A stretch of DNA of 12,831 bases from UMGS946 sp048421225. GTDB taxonomy: Bacteria > Bacillota > Clostridia > Christensenellales > CAG-138. This document shows positions 6,875-12,831 of the stretch, in pieces (the first letter of the stretch is position 1; each line of letters starts with the position of its first letter). The notes beneath the pieces were generated by a model. The model was not told the origin of the DNA. It made no database searches and worked only from the letters and a program-made list of their open reading frames with translations. The position numbers and the translations under genes were made by a program. The stretch lies in the NCBI GenBank assembly GCA_048421225.1, contig DBFNRV010000085.1, forward strand, positions 1-12,831, in the 5' to 3' direction.

Positions 6875-6921
6875 TAGTTCTTAAACGTATGCGTTTACGT
6901 TAGATGGGCTTTCGCAGACTA

Positions 6922-6951
6922 CCGTCGCCGGTTTGGCGGCGGACTTTTTTT
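6922..6951 (+). terminator. Riboswitch-controlled terminator of folT
   Basis: CCGTCGCC (6922-6929) pairs with GGCGGCGG (6935-6942), with one wobble and a 5-nt loop, followed by AC and seven T. The 3' arm can instead pair with the aptamer: 6865-6873 (GTCCGCTGT) is complementary to 6936-6944 (GCGGCGGAC) over nine positions, two of them wobbles. P1 formation and the antiterminator compete for 6870-6873. A small hairpin (6882-6897) lies between. Confidence 0.85.
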
Positions 6952-6977
6952 GTCGGGGAAGAATGCGGAGGTTAATT

Positions 6978-7508
6978 ATGAAAAGTACGAAGATCAAAAA
7001 GCTGGTCATACTTGGACTTATGCTAGCCATAGAGATAGTTTTGTCCAGGTTCCTGTCCATCCAAACTGCTACTTTGAAATTGGCGTTCAATTTCATACCT
7101 GTAGCGTTGGTAGCTCTGATGTATGGCCCTATATACGCGGGCTGTGTTGCGGGTCTTGGGGATTTTATTGGCGCAATGCTGTTTCCAATCGGACCGTATT
7201 TTCCAGGCTATACGCTGTCAGCCTTCCTCAGCGGTATAATTTACGGATTGTTTTTATATGGGAGGAAAGCTACGGTGTTAAGGTCGTTTCTGGCCGCCCT
7301 ATGTTCGCTTACCATCTGTTCTTTGGGCCTTAATTCGCTTTGGATATATCTCACCACCAGCGGAGTTACGCTTATAGGGCTAATGCCCCAGCGGCTTGCC
7401 CAATATGCCGTAATGCTGGCACTACAAACGATAGTTGTAACAGTTTTAGCAAAGCAAAGAATCGTTCCTCTGGCAATGGAATCAAAGCTTAAAAGGCAGC
7501 AGTCCTGA
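6978..7508 (+). CDS. folT: Folate ECF transporter S component FolT
   Basis: The 176-residue protein has about six membrane helices and the signature loop of FolT-type S components: LKLAFNFIPVAL (33-44), GDFIGAMLFPIGPYFPGYTLSAFLSGIIYG (61-90 region) and MPQR (136-139). S components bind the vitamin in the membrane and work with a shared EcfA-EcfA'-EcfT energising module, which is not in this window. The ATG at 6978 is chosen because GGAGG (6967-6971) lies 6 nt upstream. An in-frame TTG at 6933 sits inside the riboswitch terminator and cannot be a sensible start. The THF riboswitch directly in front supports folate as substrate: uptake should be shut off when reduced folates are plentiful. No other folate gene is nearby. 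Confidence 0.92.
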   Translation: MKSTKIKKLVILGLMLAIEIVLSRFLSIQTATLKLAFNFIPVALVALMYGPIYAGCVAGLGDFIGAMLFPIGPYFPGYTLSAFLSGIIYGLFLYGRKATVLRSFLAALCSLTICSLGLNSLWIYLTTSGVTLIGLMPQRLAQYAVMLALQTIVVTVLAKQRIVPLAMESKLKRQQS

Positions 7509-7516
7509 CATGACAT

Positions 7517-7563
7517 GCAAGGGCAGGTTTCTTCTTAATTATAATCATGATGAAGCCTGCCTT
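7517..7563. repeat. Imperfect hairpin after folT, first of two related copies
   Basis: The arms 7519-7531 and 7552-7563 pair over 12 positions with one bulged G and one wobble. No T tract follows, so it is a weak terminator at best. It shares the 10-mer GCAAGGGCAG and the 3' word TGCCTTAA with the hairpin at 7640-7676. Confidence 0.5.
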
Positions 7564-7639
7564 AAGCGCAGTTGCGCACAAATTTACAAATCACATTAGC
7601 CGCTACACCGTGTTTTTATCAGGTGTTTATATACAAAAA

Positions 7640-7676
7640 GCAAGGGCAGTATAGAAAAGATACTGCCTTAATCTTG
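7640..7676. repeat. Second related hairpin
   Basis: GCAAG (7640-7644) pairs with CTTGC and the adjoining GGCAGTAT with ATACTGCC around a 7-nt loop, leaving TTAAT bulged on the 3' side. It begins with the same GCAAGGGCAG as the hairpin 123 bases upstream and lies 27 bases before a possible small gene. Confidence 0.5.
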
Positions 7677-7702
7677 CCGGCAAAAGGAGGGGATAACTTA
7701 GC

Positions 7703-7810
7703 ATGCGCTTATACATAAACGCTATATCTTCCGCTATGTCCCCCTGTAGCTGGTCCCGTACCCTATTACTCTTTTGTACTGTCGTATTGCGTAAAATGGC
7801 ATTCACGTAA
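7703..7810 (+). CDS. Possible 35-residue small protein of unknown function
   Basis: A frame of 35 codons plus TAA begins with ATG at 7703 and follows a very strong ribosome binding site, AAAAGGAGGGG (7682-7692), though its 10-12 nt spacer is long. The peptide starts MRLYINAISSAMSPC and has a hydrophobic stretch TLLLFCTVVL near its end, so it could be membrane-associated. No family is recognised. Evidence for expression is only the ribosome binding site; no promoter is clear. It may also be a chance frame in a spacer, and the rest of 7811-7950 shows nothing I can name. Confidence 0.3.
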   Translation: MRLYINAISSAMSPCSWSRTLLLFCTVVLRKMAFT

Positions 7811-7950
7811 TAACCGAAGCATTAAAAGAGCCAGCTCCATTATTTATTCTTGAGATTCGTGTACAGGCGAGCGGCGCTTAGGCCGGTGCTATGACAATCA
7901 TATGAATGTTAAAGAGCATATATACACGTTTATGTGTAGTAAAAATACCA

Positions 7951-7988
7951 AGGCACGGTGTAGGGCTTTAGCGTCCTACCCTGTGCCT
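7951..7988 (-). terminator. Terminator of the minus-strand lipoprotein gene
   Basis: A 16-bp stem (7951-7966 with 7973-7988) with one mismatch and two wobbles closes a 6-nt loop. On the minus strand it is followed by TTGGTATTTTTAC. A second, smaller hairpin (8034-8058) without a T tract lies nearer to the stop codon. Confidence 0.7.
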
Positions 7989-8063
7989 GGGTGAACCGAT
8001 AATGCAGCTTAAAGCGCGCCTGTTATCCGGTATATAGTGCCGGTTAGCCGGCAACTATGATGC

Positions 8064-9968
8064 TTACCGTATCTTGTATGTTGCAAACACCCCCTCTGAA
8101 TTATTGTCAGTGAAGTATAGGGATTCGCCAATGCCCGCTACCACTGTAGTGCTGTATAGATCGCATAGTCTTATAAAGCTGCCGTCACCGATTGAATATT
8201 CCCACAACGTATAAGGGTATGGATCCGACAGCGGTTGAGCAGAGTTTTCATCCTGGTTCATCGCCTCCGTTGAGCCGCCTGAAAGCCTGTTTTCTATGAT
8301 ATAAAGCTTGTTAGAATCACCTGACCAGCAAAACATGTTTACCGGGAACTCTGTATCAACCTTAAGGTCTTCACCCGTTCTCAAATTAATGATTTTAAAG
8401 CCGGTCATCGAATCGCTTTCGGTGGCAAAGTCGCTTGATGTGCTAAAGGCCATAAATTCTCCGTCTTTTGAAAGCGCAAATTCGCTTCCCTCCCGAAATT
8501 TTGTACTTGCTCCCCCCTTGGGCATAACGCTGTATATCCATGTACCGTCGTTCATATCAGAATAAGAAAAATAAATTCTTCCATCATGGAAACCAAGGCT
8601 GCCTTCATCAATGTTATCGTTATAAACCGTAAGATGGCGCTTTGCGCAAAAGGGTACGCTAAAGTCATATTCATGAAGCGCTATACCGTCGTTTAAACAT
8701 ATCGCGTAAATTTTTGTACCCAGTTGATCCCATGTAAACGAGCTTACCATGCTTCCGAAACCTTCGGACGTCAAGTCCGCGGCAAGCTCCCAGGTATTTG
8801 TATTAAATGCGTAAAGGTTTGCACCTTCCTCAGTTCGCTCCAAAACGGCAAGAAGATGGCCGCTTGGAGAAAAGGCGGCGCGTTCTATTGTATAGAATTC
8901 AAAGTCTAGCACGCGCCTTTTTTCGCCGGACGAGTCCAAAAGCCATAGTTCCTCATAAGAATGGATTTCCTTACCCTCGTCAAATGACTTTCTTTGGGAG
9001 TACAGCACATCGCCGTTTCGAACATCCGTGCACAAATATACGCCGTCGGGTATAAATACTTCGCAGGTTGAGGGGACGCCGTCCAATCGAATGACTTCCT
9101 TTTCATATACGGCAGTATACTCTATATCATGATCGTATGAGGGAAACTCCCCAGCTAAAAGAGGTAATACCTTCCATTTTTCAGGTGATAGCGACGGATT
9201 TGTCATCAATATATTGTTCTTGAATTGTTCGGCTTCAGACTCAAAATCAAATCCATCCGATATAAGCAGGATATTGCTGCGCTCCTGTGAGAGAATTGGC
9301 GTCATACCGTTTAATGTGATGGCGTCTTCAAGATAGTCGCGATACGCGTCGGCAACGCAGTAATACTTCTGGCCGTCTTCGGCGCCGATTATTTCAACGT
9401 AATTGTTCTTTTCGGGTGCGCTGGTCTCCTGGCCTTCGGGTTGGTTCTCCACGGCTTTCAAACTGATCTCAATATTGTTGTCATATGATTCGACAGAGAA
9501 TTCCGATTCGCCCGAAAGCTGAATATAAAGGGCGTACCCCTTTTCCATTGGCACCCTGAATAGGCCAAACACGCCTTCAGTCTCGTAAAAGGGCGTATTA
9601 AATTCATAATCCCAATGCTCCACCTTGGGAAGCTCAATAATTATACGCTGAGGATTGTCTAGGCTGACAACCGTATATGAAGGCACTCCGCTCGCTTTTT
9701 CCTCAACCATATCTCCGGAAACCCTGCTTCCCTCATTAAAACTGAGAGCTATTTGGGAGGTTGAGTCATCGCCGCTTATATTTACAGAGGCCAGGTTAGC
9801 GTTTTCAATATCATCCGAGCCGCCTTTAAATGGCGTTGACATATCATTTATCAAAGGATTGTCCTCCTGATCGCCCATATTGCTTTCATGGTCGCCGTCT
9901 GGCGAGCATGCCGATATAAACGCCAATATAAATATCAATATAAGTGCGTTAAATAAGCGCTTGCGCAT
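8064..9968 (-). CDS. Lipoprotein with AMIN-like domain and C-terminal beta-propeller
   Basis: The 634-residue protein starts with a lipoprotein signal (MRKR, a hydrophobic core, then ISAC with Cys21) and an acidic, Ser/Asn-rich linker, so it should be anchored on the outer face of the membrane. Residues of about 60-172 look like an AMIN domain (DNPQRIIIELP at 104-114, GVFGLFRVP at 132-140, and a final IEISL strand); such domains bind cell wall in AmiC-type proteins. Residues of about 190-300 are unassigned. Residues of about 310-634 repeat beta-propeller-like blades (AAFSPSGHLLAVLE, FTWDQLGTKIYAI, FALSKDGEFMAFS, FCWSGDSNKLYII). I chose the ATG at 9968, with AAAGGA 9 nt upstream, over an in-frame ATG at 10004 because the -10 element covers the latter. 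No enzyme motif is visible; a cell-wall scaffold or sensing role is inference. Confidence 0.8.
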   Translation of the reverse strand: MRKRLFNALILIFILAFISACSPDGDHESNMGDQEDNPLINDMSTPFKGGSDDIENANLASVNISGDDSTSQIALSFNEGSRVSGDMVEEKASGVPSYTVVSLDNPQRIIIELPKVEHWDYEFNTPFYETEGVFGLFRVPMEKGYALYIQLSGESEFSVESYDNNIEISLKAVENQPEGQETSAPEKNNYVEIIGAEDGQKYYCVADAYRDYLEDAITLNGMTPILSQERSNILLISDGFDFESEAEQFKNNILMTNPSLSPEKWKVLPLLAGEFPSYDHDIEYTAVYEKEVIRLDGVPSTCEVFIPDGVYLCTDVRNGDVLYSQRKSFDEGKEIHSYEELWLLDSSGEKRRVLDFEFYTIERAAFSPSGHLLAVLERTEEGANLYAFNTNTWELAADLTSEGFGSMVSSFTWDQLGTKIYAICLNDGIALHEYDFSVPFCAKRHLTVYNDNIDEGSLGFHDGRIYFSYSDMNDGTWIYSVMPKGGASTKFREGSEFALSKDGEFMAFSTSSDFATESDSMTGFKIINLRTGEDLKVDTEFPVNMFCWSGDSNKLYIIENRLSGGSTEAMNQDENSAQPLSDPYPYTLWEYSIGDGSFIRLCDLYSTTVVAGIGESLYFTDNNSEGVFATYKIR

Positions 9969-10002
9969 ATATAGTATTCCTTTCAAAACATCTGTTATTA
10001 TC

Positions 10003-10011
10003 ATTATATCA
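10003..10011 (-). promoter_or_regulatory. Extended -10 promoter of the lipoprotein gene
   Basis: On the minus strand 10011-10003 read TGATATAAT, a full extended -10, with no good -35 at the usual distance. Transcription would start near 9996, after the upstream in-frame ATG at 10004, which supports the start at 9968. Confidence 0.6.
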
Positions 10012-10043
10012 TAAGTGGGCCACTCTAATCATATTTGATGTAA

Positions 10044-10232
10044 TCATGCCCTAAGGGGGCTGAAATAGGGACTGCCGGTCCAAAACGGCAAATGTTTAAG
10101 CATAGCATTGTTGCAAGGCTTTGCCATAGGAGCCGCTGTGGTATGTTCTGCACACGCCTATTTGCACGTTTAAGGCTTAAGGCCGCAAAGAGCGCTATTC
10201 TTCGGCAGATGTGAGAGTAGGAGGGGGCATGA
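10044..10232 (+). other. Possible structured RNA element in a gene-free spacer
   Basis: TCATGCCC (10044-10051) is complementary to GGGCATGA (10225-10232), and nested inside it CTGCCG (10072-10077) is complementary to CGGCAG (10203-10208). Local hairpins fit between them (TGCCG/CGGCA at 10073-10090, GGCAAA/TTTGCC, ATAGG/CCTAT). No known riboswitch or RNA family is recognised. An 8-base complement in a spacer this long can arise by chance, so support is weak. Confidence 0.25.
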
Positions 10233-10279
10233 CCAGAGTGGTATTACGACTAGCGATGACAAGCAAACGCTCTAAATAG
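10229..10279 (+). CDS. Possible 16-residue leader peptide
   Basis: ATG at 10229 follows AGGAGGGGG (10219-10227) almost directly and opens 16 codons (MTRVVLRLAMTSKRSK) ending in TAG. The ribosome binding site and ATG overlap the arm 10225-10232 that could pair with 10044-10051. A terminator-like hairpin begins at the stop codon. The peptide has no run of one amino acid, so classical attenuation is not evident. Confidence 0.25.
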   Translation: MTRVVLRLAMTSKRSK

Positions 10280-10299
10280 CCGCTTGCGGCGGTGCTTTT
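10278..10299 (+). terminator. Terminator-like hairpin upstream of the MBL gene
   Basis: AGCCGC and GCGGTGCT pair with a 2-nt bulge around a 5-nt loop, followed by a short T run (TTTTCTAT). The stem is short. It would stop plus-strand RNA before the ComEC-type gene or end a separate RNA. Confidence 0.4.
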
Positions 10300-10381
10300 C
10301 TATCTAACGCACCTTGGGGGGTTTCCTTTTTAATATAATTGTTGTACAATATTCTAGTATTCTTTATATAAGAGGTAGACT

Positions 10382-11359
10382 ATGCCAAATAGTTCAAATA
10401 GTTTCAGGACTGTGTTAATTCGTATTATGGCTTTAATTTTTGTGCTAATCTTTATGATACCGTGGCTAATGGCCTGTGATTTAATAGCGCAGATTGATGC
10501 ATATCCGGATAAAACTGGAGCGGAAGGCTTTGACGTTCCAACTAACGAGTTGAAACATACGCCTGTGAATGACGGAGATGGCACGCTTTCAACATGGTTT
10601 ATTGACGTAGGCCAAGGGGATTGCATATTTTTGGAATCACCGTCAGGTAAAACCATGCTGATTGACAGCGGAGAGGGCAAATATTATGATGATATAAATG
10701 AATTTTTGACTGGCCGGGGCGTAGCGACTTTAGATGTGGTGATTGCCACCCATCCGCACAGCGATCACATTGGCGGCATGCAAAATATAATTCAAGATTA
10801 CTCTATAGGCGCATTTTATATGACCGACGCCGTACACACTACAGCGACGTTTGAAAGAATGTTGGATGCGCTGGAGGATAACGACATCGCAGTATATCAG
10901 GCGGCCGCGGGAGCGGAGCCGTTTATTGAATGGGACTCGGATGTAGAGGTCAGAATACTATCACCCTTTGAGGATGCTGATTACAAAGACCTGAATGATG
11001 AAAGCATAATGATAAGTTTAAAATACGGGGATACTTCCATATTATTTACAGGTGATGCTGAAAACGGCGCTGAAAACATCGCCATGTCAAGATTGCCAGC
11101 TTCACTCTTTAAAGCGGATGTATTGAAGCTGGGGCACCATGGCTCATCAACGTCCTCCGGAGAGGCGTTTTTAAATGCCGTATCCCCCAAAATAGCGGTA
11201 GGAATGATGGGAAAGGAAAATAAATACGGTCATCCCCATCAAGAAACCTTAGAGCTGCTTGAACGCTTAGGTATCAAGCTCTATAGAACCGATCTTGATG
11301 GCACAATACGTTTACAGCTTGATGGGAAGGATATAAATGTATCAACCGGCAACGGGTGA
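10382..11359 (+). CDS. ComEC-type metallo-beta-lactamase-fold hydrolase, predicted lipoprotein
   Basis: The 325-residue protein carries the MBL part of ComEC/Rec2 without the membrane channel: DVGQGDC (75-81), the metal motif THPHSDH (123-129; His124, His126, Asp128, His129), FTGDAE (222-227), KLGHHGSS (249-256) and GHPH (283-286), ending in TDLDGTI (303-309). Proteins of this kind are predicted metal-dependent phosphodiesterases or nucleases; the substrate of stand-alone forms is largely unknown. A hydrophobic N-terminal segment ends in LMAC (Cys32), which suggests lipid anchoring outside the cell, with Met at a less usual lipobox position. The ATG at 10382 follows AGAGG (10371-10375). A TATAAT at 10334-10339 is the likely -10, without a good -35. 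A role in DNA uptake or nutrient nucleic-acid breakdown is inference; no other competence gene is present. Confidence 0.88.
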   Translation: MPNSSNSFRTVLIRIMALIFVLIFMIPWLMACDLIAQIDAYPDKTGAEGFDVPTNELKHTPVNDGDGTLSTWFIDVGQGDCIFLESPSGKTMLIDSGEGKYYDDINEFLTGRGVATLDVVIATHPHSDHIGGMQNIIQDYSIGAFYMTDAVHTTATFERMLDALEDNDIAVYQAAAGAEPFIEWDSDVEVRILSPFEDADYKDLNDESIMISLKYGDTSILFTGDAENGAENIAMSRLPASLFKADVLKLGHHGSSTSSGEAFLNAVSPKIAVGMMGKENKYGHPHQETLELLERLGIKLYRTDLDGTIRLQLDGKDINVSTGNG

Positions 11360-11382
11360 TCGTCAAACGCCATTGTTGTACT

Positions 11383-11404
11383 ATACCTAAGTAATACCTA
11401 GTAC
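11383..11404. repeat. Small repeat between the MBL and deaminase genes
   Basis: ATACCTA occurs at 11383-11389 and again at 11394-11400, 11 bp apart, within a larger GTACTA...TAGTAC inverted pair (11378-11383 and 11399-11404). It could be a regulator site before the deaminase gene, but the words are short. Confidence 0.2.
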
Positions 11405-11484
11405 GGGCGTATCGGTATTCATTAATAGACGTTTTTATATGGCGTACTAAGCTTAAAATAAAAATTTGCTGATGGAGAAGAAGT

Positions 11485-12801
11485 ATGGTTGGCAGCCTGG
11501 ATGTCCTGTTTTCAAACGCGGATATCATTACAATGGATGATAAACATCCTACAATTCTTGACGGCTACGTAGGCGTTAGCAATGGGAAAATTGCATATAT
11601 CGGAAGCGACAGGCCGGCCGTTTCAGTAAAAAGAATTATAGACTGTAAAGAGCGGATATTGATGCCTGGGTTGATAAATACCCACGCGCACACCGCTATG
11701 TGCGTGATGAGGGGTTACGCTGACGATTATAAGCTTGACGAATGGCTGTATAATAAAGTATTGCCGGTTGAGGCAAGGCTGGACGAAAGATCTGTTCTGG
11801 CCGGATTCAGGCTGGGGGCGGCCGAGATGCTGAGAAATGGAACGACATCCATAAGCGACATGTATTTTTTTCAGCCCGCTGTAGCGAAGCTGGCATTGGA
11901 GCTGGGAATCAGGGTATCATTAAGCAATGCGGTAGTTGCGATAGACCCGAACGGCTTTGACTACAATAGGGATCGAAGCATCGTTGAAACCATTGAACTT
12001 ATGAGGTGCTGGCATGGCTCCGGAGACGGCAGAATACGCGCGGACGTTTCAATTCATGCCGAGTATACCTCATTTCCGGATATATGGAGATTCATGCATG
12101 CAATCGCTGAAGAATATGGATTGATAACCCATCTGCACCTGTCTGAAACGTTATCCGAACATGAAAAGTGTAAAAAGCGCTATGGAAAAACGCCGGCTCG
12201 GGTTTTTTCGGATGAGGGCGTGTTTGACACGCCGGTGTTGGCGGCCCATTGCGTATATATTGAGCCGGACGACATGGATTTAATGGCGCAAAAGGGCGTT
12301 TCAGTGTCCCACTGCCCTGTATCGAACTTAAAGCTTGCCAGCGGGATAGCGGATATAAGATCCATGATCTTAAGGGGCGTCAATGTTTCGCTTGGTACAG
12401 ACGGATGCTGCTCCAATAACTCACACGACCTGTTTGAAGAAATAAAGCTGGCCGCGTTGCTTGCAAAGGGCTTTTCAAAAGATCCGTCCGCCATTACAGC
12501 TTACCAGGCGCTAAAGCTCGCAACGGTAAATGCGGCTGCAGCGCAGGGCAGGGCTGAGCAAATAGGAGCAATAGCAGAGGGCTACGATGCGGATATAATT
12601 TTATTGGATACAAGGCATTTGAATCTTACGCCGATATACGATCCCATTTCGGCTGTTGTTTATAGCGGCAGGGGAGCTGATGTTTGCCTTACAATGGTGC
12701 AGGGCAGGATTTTATATGAGAATGGAGCGTTTAGCAGCGTTGATATAGAATTTGCCCGAAACGAGGTGCTTAATTATGCGATGAAGGTAATAAACAGGTA
12801 A
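11485..12801 (+). CDS. mtaD: 5'-methylthioadenosine/S-adenosylhomocysteine deaminase
   Basis: The 438-residue protein is a full-length amidohydrolase of the TrzA/MtaD branch. It shows PGLINTHAHT (61-70; metal ligands His67 and His69), THLHLSET (215-222; His218 ligand, Glu221 catalytic), AAHCVYI (253-259; His255) and LGTDGCCSNN (303-312; Asp306), with the composite beta domain at both ends (IITMDD near the start, GYDADIILLD at 367-376). Such enzymes deaminate S-adenosylhomocysteine or methylthioadenosine to the inosyl form, a cytoplasmic step in recycling the by-products of SAM use. The ATG at 11485 has GGAG (11474-11477) with a 7-nt spacer. It may be read with or separately from the MBL gene 125 bases upstream; a weak TAAAAT (11454-11459) could be a -10. 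Related deaminases act on guanine or other adenosines, so exact specificity is open. Confidence 0.88.
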   Translation: MVGSLDVLFSNADIITMDDKHPTILDGYVGVSNGKIAYIGSDRPAVSVKRIIDCKERILMPGLINTHAHTAMCVMRGYADDYKLDEWLYNKVLPVEARLDERSVLAGFRLGAAEMLRNGTTSISDMYFFQPAVAKLALELGIRVSLSNAVVAIDPNGFDYNRDRSIVETIELMRCWHGSGDGRIRADVSIHAEYTSFPDIWRFMHAIAEEYGLITHLHLSETLSEHEKCKKRYGKTPARVFSDEGVFDTPVLAAHCVYIEPDDMDLMAQKGVSVSHCPVSNLKLASGIADIRSMILRGVNVSLGTDGCCSNNSHDLFEEIKLAALLAKGFSKDPSAITAYQALKLATVNAAAAQGRAEQIGAIAEGYDADIILLDTRHLNLTPIYDPISAVVYSGRGADVCLTMVQGRILYENGAFSSVDIEFARNEVLNYAMKVINR

Positions 12802-12831
12802 TCGTACTCGAAAATCGTATAAAAATATTGG

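Noticed and set aside
6933..6977. N-terminal extension of FolT from a TTG at 6933
   Set aside because: This stretch lies in the riboswitch terminator and its T tract; the ATG at 6978 has a proper GGAGG site.
9969..10004. Upstream ATG (10004) for the lipoprotein
   Set aside because: It overlaps the predicted -10, and the lipoprotein signal is normal only from the ATG at 9968.
10056..10226. FMN or cobalamin riboswitch
   Set aside because: Fragments such as GGGCTGAAATAGGGA and GAGAGTAGGAG are reminiscent, but the obligatory core motifs of both classes are missing.
10205..10230. 5S rRNA-like remnant around GAGAGTAGG
   Set aside because: Only a short word matches; the rest of the 5S structure is absent.

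Overview
The window looks like chromosomal DNA of a clostridial member of the Bacillota. The evidence is AT-leaning composition, frequent ATA and AGG/AGA codons, strong AGGAGG-type ribosome binding sites, intrinsic terminators with U tracts, and a tetrahydrofolate (THF) riboswitch in front of a folate ECF transporter gene. I see no rRNA, tRNA, CRISPR array, insertion sequence or phage gene.

Left part (1-1330): the last codons of an upstream gene, whose tail resembles the C-terminus of acetyl-CoA carboxylase subunit alpha, overlap the start of a DegV/FakB-type fatty-acid-binding protein by one base. A clean terminator follows, then about 300 bases with only a doubtful short reading frame. Middle-left (1328-3165): a minus-strand CNNM/CorC-type membrane protein gene with a GTG start is read from a strong promoter through a hairpin-rich leader of about 190 nt. 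A plus-strand extended -10 element starts almost back to back with that promoter. A strong terminator with no gene in front of it stops that direction, so a small RNA of about 120 nt is possible.

Middle (3097-5905): a BlaI-type repressor gene and a BlaR1/MecR1-type M56 metalloprotease gene overlap in ATGA. Their promoter carries two near-identical 17-bp dyads that I read as BlaI operators. The protease keeps its zinc motifs, but its large outer part does not look like the penicillin-binding sensor of BlaR1. This is the most unusual gene of the window. Next come a YtaF/MntP-like membrane protein gene and a THF riboswitch, with terminator and antiterminator, in front of folT.

Right part (7509-12831): an intergenic stretch of 555 bases holds two related hairpins, a possible 35-codon gene and the terminator of the next gene. 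A minus-strand lipoprotein gene (AMIN-like domain plus beta-propeller) follows. A second gene-poor stretch carries a possible structured RNA, a mini-ORF and a terminator-like hairpin. The last two genes encode a lipid-anchored ComEC-type metallo-beta-lactamase-fold hydrolase and a methylthioadenosine/S-adenosylhomocysteine deaminase.

The genes do not form one pathway. They are short transcription units, and several have cis-regulation that can be read directly: the BlaI operators, the THF riboswitch and the CorC leader. Cell-envelope functions dominate (M56 sensor, AMIN-like lipoprotein, MBL lipoprotein, CorC, YtaF).
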